Source of the DNA: Phascolarctobacterium sp.
GTDB taxonomy: Bacteria > Bacillota > Negativicutes > Acidaminococcales > Acidaminococcaceae
DNA: 35,336 nucleotides
Direction of reading: 5' to 3'
NCBI GenBank assembly: GCA_021201965.1
Contig: JAJQDY010000014.1
Coordinates: forward strand, 1 to 35,336
In this document: piece by piece, positions 8,560 through 16,958 of the stretch
Position numbering within the stretch: position 1 is the stretch's first letter
How the letters are laid out: every line of letters begins with the position of its first letter
Notes under the pieces: generated by a model
The model's database searches: none
Told to the model about the DNA's origin: nothing
Seen by the model: only the letters and a program-made list of their open reading frames with translations
Made by a program: the position numbers and the translations under genes

Positions 8560-9264
8560 ATGAAAAAATCACTGCTTATTTTTATAATGACCTGTCTTAT
8601 TGCATGCATTTCATCCGCCGTATCCGCGGCTTTCAGTCCCGGTCAGAGGACCTACAGGCTCCTCGGGGACATTTTGAACAGCGACCGGCACCCGGTGCAC
8701 CTGGTGGTGGTCCAGAAACTTGACATGCAGGAAATAATGACGGAAGAAGCCTACTCCAAGCTCACCGACGCCCAGAAGGTACGCATTAACCGCACGGAAT
8801 ATAACGAAAAGAACGGGATTAACGCCGAGCGCGTCACGACCACGGATGCCGTGGGCAAGGTGCTGCGCGACCAGAGTTCCTTCGTCAAGGGCGGCTACTG
8901 GTATACGATAGACTACGTCAACAGGACCTATGACCGCCTGCCGGAACTTCAGGGAATGAGCCCGGCGTTTGCGGAAACCCTGATCAGCTGGTTCGTCAAT
9001 CGGCCCGTCATGGGGAACGATCCCGCCACGGGCTATGACTATGATATGGTAACAAAAGGCGAGGGCACGCTCTATTTCTATTTTGAGAAAGACACTGACA
9101 TCTGGAAGGGCTATAAGGAAAGGACGCTTCCCATGTTCACCGTCGTGGAATGCAGCAACGAAGTCGATGCCGACAATGCCTTTGCCCTGCCGCCCGCCGA
9201 TTTCAAACAGGTAGCCAACCAGAACATGCGCGATTTTGCCAACGCCGTATTCAAGAAACACTGA
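8560..9264 (+). CDS. Secreted protein of unknown function
   Basis: I do not recognise a family. The 234-residue product has a standard signal peptide (MKKSLLIFIM..., hydrophobic to ~20, cleavage near VSA-AFS at residue 23), so the mature ~210-residue protein acts in the periplasm or at the envelope. It is rich in polar and aromatic residues (GGYWYTIDYVNRTYDRL) and has no cysteine pair, repeats or transmembrane segments after the signal. The central part TTTDAVGKVLRDQSSF...YWYTIDY suggests a beta-rich domain that may bind a ligand, but this is inference. It has its own promoter after the ABC terminator and ends 13 nt before ychF, so the two may be co-transcribed. The ribosome site GAGGTGGAG and ATG 8560 are clear. 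Confidence 0.8.
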   Translation: MKKSLLIFIMTCLIACISSAVSAAFSPGQRTYRLLGDILNSDRHPVHLVVVQKLDMQEIMTEEAYSKLTDAQKVRINRTEYNEKNGINAERVTTTDAVGKVLRDQSSFVKGGYWYTIDYVNRTYDRLPELQGMSPAFAETLISWFVNRPVMGNDPATGYDYDMVTKGEGTLYFYFEKDTDIWKGYKERTLPMFTVVECSNEVDADNAFALPPADFKQVANQNMRDFANAVFKKH

Positions 9265-9277
9265 GGAGATAAGGAAA

Positions 9278-10384
9278 GTGGGAACAAATCTGGAGATGGG
9301 CATTGTCGGCCTGCCCAATGTAGGAAAAAGCACGCTTTTTAATGCAATAACAAAAGCCGGCGCGGAAGCGGCGAACTATCCATTCTGCACCATTGAGCCC
9401 AACGTGGGCATGGTTGAGGTGCCTGATGCGCGACTCAAGGTCCTAAGCGACATGTTCCGCTCAAAAAAAATAACGCCCTCGGTGATGCGCTTCGTCGATA
9501 TTGCGGGCCTCGTCAGGGGTGCGTCAAAAGGCGAGGGGCTCGGGAACAAGTTCCTTGCCCACATAAGGGAAGTCGATGCGGTGGCCCAGGTGGTAAGATG
9601 CTTTGAAGACGGCAATGTTACCCACGTGGAAGGCGGCATTGACCCCATAAGGGACATTGAGATTATTAACACTGAGCTCTACCTTGCGGACATGGAAACC
9701 GTGGAAAAGCGCCTGGAGCGCCTGGTAAAGCTCATGAAGACGGGGGATAAGAAGGTCCCCCTTGAAAAGGCAGCCCTGGAAAAGGTACTGAAGGGGCTGG
9801 GGGAAGCCGTCCCCGCAAGGCAGCAGGATTTAACGGACGGGGAAAGGGATTTCCTGCATGACCTGCAGCTCCTCACCATGAAGCCCGTGCTCTATGTGGC
9901 AAACGTGGCGGAAGATGACGTGGCGGATCCCGCATCCTGTGCGCCCGTTGCTGCGATAACGGAATATGCCGCGGCGGAAGGCGCAGAAGTCATAGCCGTA
10001 TCCGCAAAGATGGAAGAGGAAGTTGCGGAACTGCCGGATGCCGAGGCGCTGGAATTCCTGGAAATGGCGGGCCTCAAGGAACCCGGCCTTGACAGGCTCA
10101 TAAAGGCGGGGTTTAAGCTCCTCGGCCTTATGACATATCTTACGGCCGGGGAAATAGAAGCCCGTGCCTGGACCATAATGAAAGGGACAAGGGCGCTCCA
10201 GGCCGCCGGGAAAATCCACACGGATTTCGAAAAGGGCTTCATAAGGGCGGAAATAGTTTCATACAAAGACCTCGTGGAATGCGGCAGCAAGGCGGCAGCC
10301 CGCGAGAAAGGCCTCGTGCGTCTTGAAGGCAAGGATTATGTAATGCAGGATGGCGATGTGGTGGAATTCCGCTTTAATGTGTAA
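9278..10384 (+). CDS. ychF: Redox-regulated ATPase/GTPase YchF (OLA1/Obg-related)
   Basis: Universally conserved P-loop NTPase that binds ribosomes and preferentially hydrolyses ATP. Seen here: G1 loop GLPNVGKS (11-18), G3 VDIAGLV, the altered G4 reading NVAEDD in place of NKxD that marks YchF, and the C-terminal TGS domain ending VQDGD-like (MQDGDVVEFRFNV). 368 residues matches the family (~365). GTG 9278 is chosen because GAGGAG/AAGGA precede it and the frame upstream lies inside the previous gene; ATG 9296 is a possible alternative. Followed almost directly by a PHP phosphatase gene, so a small operon is likely. The gene is intact and ordinary. Confidence 0.95.
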   Translation: MGTNLEMGIVGLPNVGKSTLFNAITKAGAEAANYPFCTIEPNVGMVEVPDARLKVLSDMFRSKKITPSVMRFVDIAGLVRGASKGEGLGNKFLAHIREVDAVAQVVRCFEDGNVTHVEGGIDPIRDIEIINTELYLADMETVEKRLERLVKLMKTGDKKVPLEKAALEKVLKGLGEAVPARQQDLTDGERDFLHDLQLLTMKPVLYVANVAEDDVADPASCAPVAAITEYAAAEGAEVIAVSAKMEEEVAELPDAEALEFLEMAGLKEPGLDRLIKAGFKLLGLMTYLTAGEIEARAWTIMKGTRALQAAGKIHTDFEKGFIRAEIVSYKDLVECGSKAAAREKGLVRLEGKDYVMQDGDVVEFRFNV

Positions 10385-10402
10385 TTGAAAGAAGCAGTAA
10401 GA

Positions 10403-11191
10403 ATGATATTTGATACTCACGTACACTGTGAATATTCCTGCGACAGCGAAATGCGGCTTCCGGAAGCGCTTGCTGCGGCGGCAAAAAAAGGGATGGGGAT
10501 TGTGGTTACGGAGCACTGGGACTACGATTACCCAACCAACCCGACAGCCTTTACCTTCGACCTTGACGAATATTTCAGGAAATACGCATTCTTGTGCGGG
10601 GAAAACTTCATGTTCGGGATAGAGATAGGCATGCAGAAGCATATCGCAGCAGATGATGACATGGTGGCGGCAGGCTGGCCTTTTGATTTTGTATTAGGTT
10701 CCATCCACTGCGTGAACGGGCGTGACCTTTACGAACAAAGCTGCTACAGGAGACAGGAGAGGAAGGACGTGGTGCGGGAATTCCTCGAGGAAGCCATTGC
10801 TTGCACCGGGAACCATGACGGCTTTGACTCCTTTGCCCACGTAGATTACATGTGCCGCTACTGGCCTTTTGATGAGCCGGAGCTTCCCGATGCGCCGGAA
10901 CTTTTTGATGATTTTTTCAGGCTGCTCATAAAAAAGGAAAAGCCCATGGAGATAAATACCAGGAGGCTTGAAGATGCCGCCGCCGTACGTTCGCTCCTTA
11001 AAATATACGGAAGATACAGGGAGCTTGGCGGACGTTTCTGCACCATAGGAAGCGACGCGCACCTGACGGACCATATAGGCAGGGGATTTAAGACGGCCCT
11101 TGCCATGGCGGAAGAAGCGGGGCTTAAGCCCGTATATTTTAAAAAAAGGAAAATGTTGCCGCTGGACTTGTGGGCATGGCATATATTGTAA
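10403..11191 (+). CDS. PHP-domain phosphoesterase, HisJ/HisK histidinol-phosphatase family
   Basis: Metal-dependent phosphoesterase, about 262 residues. PHP motifs appear in order: HxH in DTHVHCEYS near the N-terminus, TEHWD, GIEIG, GSIHCV, FAHVDYM and the closing GSDAH. These supply the trinuclear metal site. Family members dephosphorylate L-histidinol phosphate in histidine synthesis, but relatives have other substrates and no his genes are nearby. The start is uncertain: ATG 10403 has a modest AAAGAAG upstream, while a TTG at 10385 has no site. The gene lies 18 nt after ychF. The following 148 bp (11192-11339) show no gene or convincing terminator. Confidence 0.8.
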   Translation: MIFDTHVHCEYSCDSEMRLPEALAAAAKKGMGIVVTEHWDYDYPTNPTAFTFDLDEYFRKYAFLCGENFMFGIEIGMQKHIAADDDMVAAGWPFDFVLGSIHCVNGRDLYEQSCYRRQERKDVVREFLEEAIACTGNHDGFDSFAHVDYMCRYWPFDEPELPDAPELFDDFFRLLIKKEKPMEINTRRLEDAAAVRSLLKIYGRYRELGGRFCTIGSDAHLTDHIGRGFKTALAMAEEAGLKPVYFKKRKMLPLDLWAWHIL

Positions 11192-11339
11192 TGGGAGAAA
11201 GATATTAAACGAAATGTGGGGCGTGTGCGGACGGTATCGGCAGATACCCCTTATTTTCGCATGTGACCGTTTTTTAACTTATATGCCATAATAATGACTG
11301 GTTATTTAAAAACATTCCCGGCACGAGGAGGCTTAAAGA

Positions 11340-12686
11340 ATGCTGATTAACATGACGGAAGGCAGGCCATTAAAACTGATGCTGCCATTCATGATGCCAC
11401 TTTTGTTAGGCAACGTATTCCAGCAGCTTTATAACATTGCGGACATAATCATCGTCGGGCGGACCATAGGCGTTGCGGCCCTTGCCTCGGTGGGGGCGGT
11501 GGCCCCTGTCTTCATGCTGCAGATAGGCATGACCATAGGCTTCAGCAACGGCTTTGCCGTGGTGACGGGGCAGCGCTACGGCGCAAAGGACATGGATGGC
11601 GTGCGGCGCAGCATCGCAACCTGCCTTGTCCTTGGCGTTTTCATGGTGCTTGGGATAATGCTTATAATGCATCTTATAATAGGCGGGATGCTTGCCCTTA
11701 TGAACGTGCCTGCGGGGCTTTTTGAAAATTCAAGGAGCTATGTCATGATCATAAGCGACGGGATGGCCGCTATGATGAGCTACAACCTTCTCGCCGCCAT
11801 TATGAGGTCTCTCGGCGACAGCAGGACGCCGCTTTATTTCCTGATAGTATCTTCCGTGGTAAACATCCTGCTCGCCCTGCTTTTCATAATCAAGTTCGGC
11901 TGGGGCGTGCCGGGGAGCGCGGTGGCCCTCGTCATGGCCCAGGCCCTATCCGCAATACTGTGCGCCATTTATAGTTATGTGAAATTCCCCGAATTGCATA
12001 TAGGAAGGGGCGATTTCCGCCTCACCCGGCATGAGATGTGGCAGCATCTCAGAATGGGGCTGCCCATGGCTATACAGTTTTCGGTCCTCGGAATCGGGAT
12101 ACTTTTCGTGCAGGCGGTCTGCAACCGCTTCGGCCCGGATACCATTGCGGGTTTTACCACATCCATGCGTATTGAGCAGCTGGCCACGCAGCCGATGATT
12201 ACCTTCGGCATTTCTATGGCGGTATTCACGGCGCAGAATTTCGGCGCCAGGTGTTTTGACAGGATTCGCTGGGCGGTGAGATCGTGCTCCATGCTGTCGG
12301 CGATATTCGCAGTCTGCGCGGCGGTACTCATGTTCAACTTCGGGCCTGAGATAATAGGAATTTTCCTTGACCATCCGAACGAAGATGTCGTCGCGGCGGC
12401 CCAGATGTATATTTCTCATACGGTGCCCTTCTACTTCGTCTTGAGCCAGACATTCGTTTACCGCAGTGCCGTGCAGGGGATGGGGATTTCGCTGATACCC
12501 ATGTTTTCAGGCATGGGCGAGCTGCTCATGAGGAGCATTGCGGCGGCATTCCTCGCGGACATCTACGGCTTCCTCGGCGTATGCCTGGCCCAGCCCTTCG
12601 CCTGGATATTCGGCGCCATATTCCTTTTCGGCAGTTACCACTATTTCATAAGGGTGCTGGAAAAAAGAAGCCAGCTTTTGCGATAA
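11340..12686 (+). CDS. MATE-family multidrug/toxin efflux transporter
   Basis: 448-residue integral membrane protein with about twelve helices in two homologous halves, the MATE (MOP superfamily) arrangement. The N-terminus shows the family start LPFMMPLLLGNVFQQLYNIAD leading into IIVGRTIGVAALASVGA, and the second half repeats the pattern (MRIEQLATQPMITFGISMAV). Such proteins export cationic drugs, flavins or other compounds using Na+ or H+ gradients; the substrate cannot be read from sequence. GAGGAGG precedes the ATG at 11340. It is convergent with copZ across a shared terminator. Length and composition are normal. Confidence 0.9.
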   Translation: MLINMTEGRPLKLMLPFMMPLLLGNVFQQLYNIADIIIVGRTIGVAALASVGAVAPVFMLQIGMTIGFSNGFAVVTGQRYGAKDMDGVRRSIATCLVLGVFMVLGIMLIMHLIIGGMLALMNVPAGLFENSRSYVMIISDGMAAMMSYNLLAAIMRSLGDSRTPLYFLIVSSVVNILLALLFIIKFGWGVPGSAVALVMAQALSAILCAIYSYVKFPELHIGRGDFRLTRHEMWQHLRMGLPMAIQFSVLGIGILFVQAVCNRFGPDTIAGFTTSMRIEQLATQPMITFGISMAVFTAQNFGARCFDRIRWAVRSCSMLSAIFAVCAAVLMFNFGPEIIGIFLDHPNEDVVAAAQMYISHTVPFYFVLSQTFVYRSAVQGMGISLIPMFSGMGELLMRSIAAAFLADIYGFLGVCLAQPFAWIFGAIFLFGSYHYFIRVLEKRSQLLR

Positions 12687-12720
12687 AAAAAACTACACCG
12701 AAAAACCGGGGCAGTTTTTT
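12686..12720. terminator. Bidirectional terminator between MATE and copZ
   Basis: A-rich left side, an imperfect stem (AACTACACCG against CCGGGGCAGTT, two mismatches) around AAAAA, and T6 on the right. It serves the converging MATE (+) and copZ (-) transcripts. Confidence 0.5.
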
Positions 12721-12723
12721 GCC

Positions 12724-12927
12724 TTATTTTATGCCCGTCACGTCAAAACCCGTATCTTCCACGGCTTCCCTTAAAATATTATCCGGGACGCCGCCTTCAA
12801 CCACCGCCTTATTTTTTTCAAGGCTGACGCTGACGGAAGTGATGCCGGGCACCGTCTTTAGGGCTGCCGTTACGGCATTTATGCAGTGCTCGCAGTGCAT
12901 GCCGCTTATGGAAATAGTTTTTTTCAT
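12724..12927 (-). CDS. copZ: Copper chaperone, HMA domain (CopZ-like)
   Basis: 67-residue heavy-metal-associated domain: beta-strand, GMHCEHC metal loop (CxxC binds Cu+), then helix INAVTAALKTVPG. It carries Cu(I) in the cytoplasm to the CopA ATPase encoded immediately upstream on the same strand (54-nt gap), so the two form a copA-copZ operon. The start at 12927 is supported by AAAGGAG 8 nt upstream; the longer frame starting at 12945 overlaps that site. Nothing unusual in the domain. Confidence 0.92.
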   Translation of the reverse strand: MKKTISISGMHCEHCINAVTAALKTVPGITSVSVSLEKNKAVVEGGVPDNILREAVEDTGFDVTGIK

Positions 12928-12980
12928 TTTAAAACTCCTTTGCAATTTTATTTTATTTATTTTTACAGGGATTCCTGCAT

Positions 12981-15224
12981 TTAACCCGGCGTGAAAAAGC
13001 GCAGCCTCAAGGCATTGGTCACGACGGAGACGGAGCTGAAGCTCATGGCCGCCGCGGCAATCATGGGGCTTAAGAGGATGCCGAAATGGGGGTAGAGCAC
13101 CCCTGCGGCAATGGGGATGCCGATGGAATTATAGAAAAAGGCCCAGAAGAGGTTCTGGCGGATATTTTTCATGACCGTGCGGCTGAGGCTTATTGCCTTC
13201 GGCACGTCGAGGAGGTCGCTTTTCATGAGCACTATGTCGGCAGATTCGATTGCAATATCGGTCCCCGCGCCTATGGCAATGCCGGTATCGGCCCTTGCAA
13301 GTGCCGGGGCATCGTTTATCCCATCCCCCACCATGGCGACCTTATGGCCTTTATCCTGGTATTTGCGGACAATTTTTTCCTTATCTTCAGGCAGTACTTC
13401 CGCTATCGCCTCATTTATCCCCGCTATTCCCCTTATGGCTTCTGCGGCGTGTTTATTATCCCCCGTCAGCATGATGACATTGATGCCCATACCGTGCAGC
13501 TTCCTTACCGCTTCCGTGCTGGTGGGCTTTACGGTGTCCGCGACGGCGATGATGCCGAGGAGTTTCCCTTCTGATGAAAAAAAGAGGGGCGTCTTCCCGT
13601 TTGCGGAAAGTTCTTCCGCCCTTGCGGCAAGTGGTGCCGCCTCATCCCCTAAGAACCTTGCATTGCCGGCCCTGCAGGTTTTCCCGTCCACGGCTGCCGT
13701 AAAACCGAGCCCCGGGAACATTTGATAGTCAGAGGCTTCAGGAAGGGGGAGGTCCCCCGCGGCGGCGATTACGGGCAGCGAAAGAGGATGCTCCGAAAGT
13801 TTTTCCATGGCGGCGGCAAGGGCGAGGAGCCCCTTTTCATCGGTGCCTATGGGAATGATATCCGTAACCACGGGCTTTCCTACAGTCACGGTGCCGGTCT
13901 TATCGAGGATTACCGTATCGGTGCTGCCCGCCGTTTCGAGGGCTGCGGCGGATTTAATTAAAATGCCGCCCGCGGCGCCCCTTTCGGTCCCCACCAGGAT
14001 GGCCGTCGGCGTTGCAAGGCCCAGAGCGCAGGGGCAGGAAATGACGAGTACCGATATGGCGACGGAAAGGGCGAATTCCGCACTTTTGCCCGTGGCAAGC
14101 CAGAAGACGGAGGCCGCAGCCGCAATGGTTATGACGACGGGAACGAAGATCCTGCTTATTTTATCCGCAAGCCGGGCAATGGGTGTCTTTGATGATGTTG
14201 CCTCATCGACCAGCCTTATTATTTGCGCGAGGGCCGTATTTTCGCCCACGGCACTTACCTGCATTTTGAAGTAGCCACTCTTATTTATGGTGCCGCCGGC
14301 CACCTTGTCCCCGGCGTGCTTTTCGGCGGGGATGCTCTCCCCGGTAATCGCCGCTTCGTCGATGGCGGCGGATCCTTCTGTTATGATCCCGTCCGCGGGC
14401 ACGGAAGCGCTCGCCTTGACGATGAGGACGTCCCCCGTCACCACCTCATCAAGGGGTATTTCGCCCTGCAGCCCGTGCCGCTCCACGATGGCGGTTTTCG
14501 GGGCAAGGTCCATGAGTTTCGTTATGGCGGAAGAGGTCCGTGCCTTGGCCCTAGCCTCGAGGAATTTCCCGAGGGTGATGAGGGTAAGTATCATGGCGGC
14601 GGACTCAAAGTAGAGGGTTGATGAAAAATAGCCCACGCTTTCCATGTTGCCCCGCCCCATGGCGGATGCAATCTTAAAGGAAGCGTAGATGCTGTAGGTA
14701 AAGGCGGCGCCTGAACCTATGGCTATGAGTGAATCCATGTTGGGCGCCTTTTCAAAAAGGTTCCTGAAGCCGTTTATGAAATACCTGCCGCCCGCTATGA
14801 GTACGGGTACCGTAAGGAGCAGCTGGGCGAGGACATGGACCATGGCATTCCCGGTGCCGGAAACTGACGCGGGCAGGGGGAACCCTGCCATTTTTCCCGT
14901 GGTCAGGTAAAAGAGTGGCAGCATGAAAAGGAGGGAAAAGACGAGCCTTTTTTTCAGGGCGCACATTTCGGCATCCGCGGGGTCTTCCCGCTTTTCCTTC
15001 ACGCCCGGGGCGCCGCGCAGCGATGCGCCGAAACCCATCCTTTCCACGGCGGCGGCAATGCCCCCTGCATCTATGGCTGTTTCATCGTATGTGACATACA
15101 TGCTGTTTTTAAGGAGATTGACGCTTACTTTAAGGACGCCGTCCTTCCTCTCCAGCACTTTTTCTATGCGGGCCGAGCAGGCTGAGCAGCTCATGCCCGT
15201 CACATCAAAAAGGTCCTTTTGCAT
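12981..15224 (-). CDS. copA: Copper-translocating P1B-type ATPase
   Basis: Exports Cu+ from the cytoplasm using ATP. 747 residues. One N-terminal HMA domain with GMSCSACS (CxxC at 13-16), membrane segments from about 92, the TGES actuator motif (294-297), the transmembrane copper ligand CPC (397-399), phosphorylated aspartate 441 in DKTGT, SEHP (477-480) in the nucleotide domain, and GDGINDAPAL near the C-terminus. The start at 15224 has AAAGGAGG directly upstream; that site overlaps an earlier in-frame ATG at 15239, which is therefore unlikely to be used. Promoter at 15267-15295, with an operator-like palindrome just beyond it shared with the divergent HxlR-type regulator. The set of exporter, chaperone and regulator is a copper detoxification unit. 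Confidence 0.95.
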   Translation of the reverse strand: MQKDLFDVTGMSCSACSARIEKVLERKDGVLKVSVNLLKNSMYVTYDETAIDAGGIAAAVERMGFGASLRGAPGVKEKREDPADAEMCALKKRLVFSLLFMLPLFYLTTGKMAGFPLPASVSGTGNAMVHVLAQLLLTVPVLIAGGRYFINGFRNLFEKAPNMDSLIAIGSGAAFTYSIYASFKIASAMGRGNMESVGYFSSTLYFESAAMILTLITLGKFLEARAKARTSSAITKLMDLAPKTAIVERHGLQGEIPLDEVVTGDVLIVKASASVPADGIITEGSAAIDEAAITGESIPAEKHAGDKVAGGTINKSGYFKMQVSAVGENTALAQIIRLVDEATSSKTPIARLADKISRIFVPVVITIAAAASVFWLATGKSAEFALSVAISVLVISCPCALGLATPTAILVGTERGAAGGILIKSAAALETAGSTDTVILDKTGTVTVGKPVVTDIIPIGTDEKGLLALAAAMEKLSEHPLSLPVIAAAGDLPLPEASDYQMFPGLGFTAAVDGKTCRAGNARFLGDEAAPLAARAEELSANGKTPLFFSSEGKLLGIIAVADTVKPTSTEAVRKLHGMGINVIMLTGDNKHAAEAIRGIAGINEAIAEVLPEDKEKIVRKYQDKGHKVAMVGDGINDAPALARADTGIAIGAGTDIAIESADIVLMKSDLLDVPKAISLSRTVMKNIRQNLFWAFFYNSIGIPIAAGVLYPHFGILLSPMIAAAAMSFSSVSVVTNALRLRFFTPG

Positions 15225-15243
15225 AGGCCCTCCTTTCATTTGA

Positions 15244-15258
15244 CCGGACCGGGTCCGG
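15244..15258. repeat. Short perfect palindrome in the copA leader
   Basis: CCGGACC-G-GGTCCGG, 7-bp arms with one central base, within the untranslated leader about 20 nt before the copA start. It could be an mRNA structure or a protein site. Confidence 0.55.
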
Positions 15259-15266
15259 CTGTTATT

Positions 15267-15295
15267 ATTATATTAAGCGGATATCCTTTAATCAA
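15267..15295 (-). promoter_or_regulatory. Promoter of copA-copZ
   Basis: Minus strand: TTGATT (15295-15290), a 17-nt spacer, TATAAT (15272-15267). Confidence 0.75.
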
Positions 15296-15299
15296 GAAC

Positions 15300-15321
15300 G
15301 TACTATTTTGTAAGATAGTAC
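15300..15321. promoter_or_regulatory. Operator-like inverted repeat between copA and the HxlR-type gene
   Basis: GTACTAT-N8-ATAGTAC: perfect 7-bp arms, 22 bp in total. It lies just upstream of the copA -35 and contains the probable -35 of the divergent regulator gene. Dyads of this spacing, with GTAC/ACTA-type half-sites, are what dimeric HxlR winged-helix proteins bind. Confidence 0.65.
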
Positions 15322-15336
15322 CTGAAAAGATATCTT
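15308..15336 (+). promoter_or_regulatory. Candidate promoter of the HxlR-type gene
   Basis: TTGTAA (15308-15313), 17-nt spacer, TATCTT (15331-15336). Initiation near 15343 would leave almost no room for the ribosome site of ATG 15352, so either another promoter is used or translation starts at ATG 15421. Confidence 0.4.
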
Positions 15337-15351
15337 AAAGGGGATGGGACT

Positions 15352-15786
15352 ATGGCAAAGGATAACGATAAGGATAAAAAGGCGAAGAAGGACAGGGCGA
15401 AAAAAGAGAAGGTAAAGGCCATGGAAAGGGTATCGAACGCAAATTGCCCGGTGGCCGCCGCCTTAAAGCTCATAGGGGGAAAATATAAGGCGCTTATTTT
15501 ATGGCACCTTTTAGATAGCGTGCTGCGCTTCAGCGAACTTAAAAAACTGGTGCCGGAGGCCACGTCCAAAATGCTGACCCAGCAGCTCAGGGAACTGGAG
15601 GATGACGGGCTTATAGGCAGGAAGGTATATCCCGTGGTGCCGCCCAAGGTGGAATATTCTCTGACGGGGCTCGGGAAAAGCCTTTTCCCGATTTTAAAGG
15701 CCATGTATGAATGGGGCAGCGACCTTATGCGCAGCGAAGGGAAAGTCCCAGGATGTTCCATGGGAAGTCCCACGGTGCGTGAATGA
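15352..15786 (+). CDS. HxlR-family winged-helix transcriptional regulator
   Basis: 144 residues. The conserved HxlR domain runs from about residue 30 to 125: [20 protein letters not shown], then RFSELKK, the recognition region [15 protein letters not shown] and the wing PPKVEYSLT. HxlR proteins are dimeric regulators that usually sense electrophiles, thiol stress or aldehydes through the conserved cysteine (C32 here). The only other cysteine is C135 near the C-terminus. An unusual Lys/Asp-rich N-terminal tail of about 24 residues precedes the domain; ATG 15421 (residue 24) would remove it. The start at 15352 has AAGGGGAT upstream. Its divergence from copA with a shared palindrome suggests it controls copper export, a job normally done by CsoR, CopY or CueR. 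Confidence 0.88.
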   Translation: MAKDNDKDKKAKKDRAKKEKVKAMERVSNANCPVAAALKLIGGKYKALILWHLLDSVLRFSELKKLVPEATSKMLTQQLRELEDDGLIGRKVYPVVPPKVEYSLTGLGKSLFPILKAMYEWGSDLMRSEGKVPGCSMGSPTVRE

Positions 15787-15859
15787 TTTTTAAAATCATA
15801 AGGGTGCGGCGGGGAGCCCTAAAGGCAGGAAAACAGCCGTAAAACCAAGGCAGAATGCG

Positions 15860-15895
15860 GAAATACGCCGCTTTATTTGACGTATTTCTTTTTTT
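15860..15895 (+). terminator. Terminator of the HxlR-type gene
   Basis: 8-bp stem GAAATACG/CGTATTTC with a 13-nt loop, followed by seven or eight T residues. It overlaps the promoter of the next operon. Confidence 0.8.
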
Positions 15896-15905
15896 GTGAT
15901 AAAAT
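15877..15905 (+). promoter_or_regulatory. Promoter of the 3D-protein/rnmV/ksgA operon
   Basis: TTGACG (15877-15882), 17-nt spacer, TAAAAT (15900-15905). The -35 lies in the descending arm of the preceding terminator. The ~65-nt leader has a small hairpin ACCCGC/GCGGGT (from ~15929); an upstream GACCCG could pair with the same right arm instead. Confidence 0.65.
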
Positions 15906-15978
15906 AAGCCGACCCGGAAAAAATGACACCCGCGGAAGGCGGGTCACGGGACTGCTGTAGGAAACGACAGGAGGCACG

Positions 15979-16956
15979 ATGGGAAGCAGCAATATACAGA
16001 TAAGGAAACTCATTGCGGTAATAGTCCTATTGCTACTGGTCATTCCATTTCTTCTTGGATTTGACAGCATAAGGAACATTACCGTAAAATATGACGGCCT
16101 GGTCAGGGAAATAAAGACCAGCAGCATTAAGCCGCAGGAAATTTTCCAGGCGGCGGGCGTAAAGCTCGAACCTGGTGACAGCTGGAAGATTGAGGACGGC
16201 ATGTTCATTCATGACGGCAGCGTCATAACCGTCCTGCGGGGCAAGCCCATTGCCATTGTAAGGGATGGCGTGGAAACGGCGCAGAAAAGCACTGCGTCAA
16301 CCGTGGGCGACGCCCTTGACGGTTTCGGCATATCCTACAGGAAAAAGAAGGTTTACCCGGCAGTTACGGCGGAGATTAAGCCTGATATGAGGATATACGT
16401 GCTCAGCAGCGGCGAAAGGCTGAAATTTACCGAGGAAAAGATTCCGCCGCCCGTGGAATACAGGGATGACGGGACCATGGACGAAGGCGTTGAAAAGCTT
16501 GAGAAGGAAGGCACGCCCGGGAAAATGAAGGTCATTTCCAAGGTGGTGCGGACTAGTTTTTTCAAGACCACCACGGAGAAGCTTGACGAAGAGGTGCTGG
16601 AAAAACCGATAGCCAAAATTGTAAGGTGCGGCACGGCCAGCACAGTGCTTACGCCGGCAGGTTACAAGCGCTACTCGAGGAAGATGAACGTGGAGGCCAC
16701 TGCCTATACCATAGCCGAAGGCAGCGGCACGGGACTCACCTCCATAGGGATCGTGCCCTATGAAGGGATTGTTGCGGTTGACCCGGACGTCATCCCATAT
16801 TACACGAAGATGTACATCCCGGGCTACGGCATAGCCATGGCTGGTGACTGCGGCGGTGCAATCGATGGGAACATTATTGACCTCTACATGGAAGACATAA
16901 ACCGCGCCATTCACTGGGGGCGCAGGTACATAACCATTTATATCCTGGAAGGCTGA
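15979..16956 (+). CDS. YabE-like envelope protein: DUF348, G5 and 3D domains
   Basis: 325 residues. A single N-terminal membrane anchor or uncleaved signal (residues 9-28, LIAVIVLLLLVIPFLLG) places the rest outside the cytoplasm. A ubiquitin-like DUF348 segment (about 33-150), a G5-type domain (about 145-230, ending in TPAGYKRYSRKM) and a C-terminal 3D domain (237-325) follow. The 3D domain has its three signature aspartates at D268 (AVDPDVIP), D290 (AGDCGG) and D301 (NIIDLYM). This is the architecture of B. subtilis YabE, a putative peptidoglycan lytic or cell-wall remodelling protein. As in many Firmicutes it stands directly before rnmV and ksgA. GACAGGAGG precedes the ATG. Confidence 0.88.
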   Translation: MGSSNIQIRKLIAVIVLLLLVIPFLLGFDSIRNITVKYDGLVREIKTSSIKPQEIFQAAGVKLEPGDSWKIEDGMFIHDGSVITVLRGKPIAIVRDGVETAQKSTASTVGDALDGFGISYRKKKVYPAVTAEIKPDMRIYVLSSGERLKFTEEKIPPPVEYRDDGTMDEGVEKLEKEGTPGKMKVISKVVRTSFFKTTTEKLDEEVLEKPIAKIVRCGTASTVLTPAGYKRYSRKMNVEATAYTIAEGSGTGLTSIGIVPYEGIVAVDPDVIPYYTKMYIPGYGIAMAGDCGGAIDGNIIDLYMEDINRAIHWGRRYITIYILEG

Positions 16957-16958
16957 AA

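Noticed and set aside
8611-9333. 240-codon antisense frame over the secreted protein and the ychF start
   Set aside because: No ribosome site or family signature; the sense gene has a signal peptide and promoter.
15906-15978. c-di-AMP (ydaO-type) riboswitch before the YabE-like gene
   Set aside because: The leader after the predicted promoter is only ~65 nt, too short, and lacks the conserved ydaO segments.
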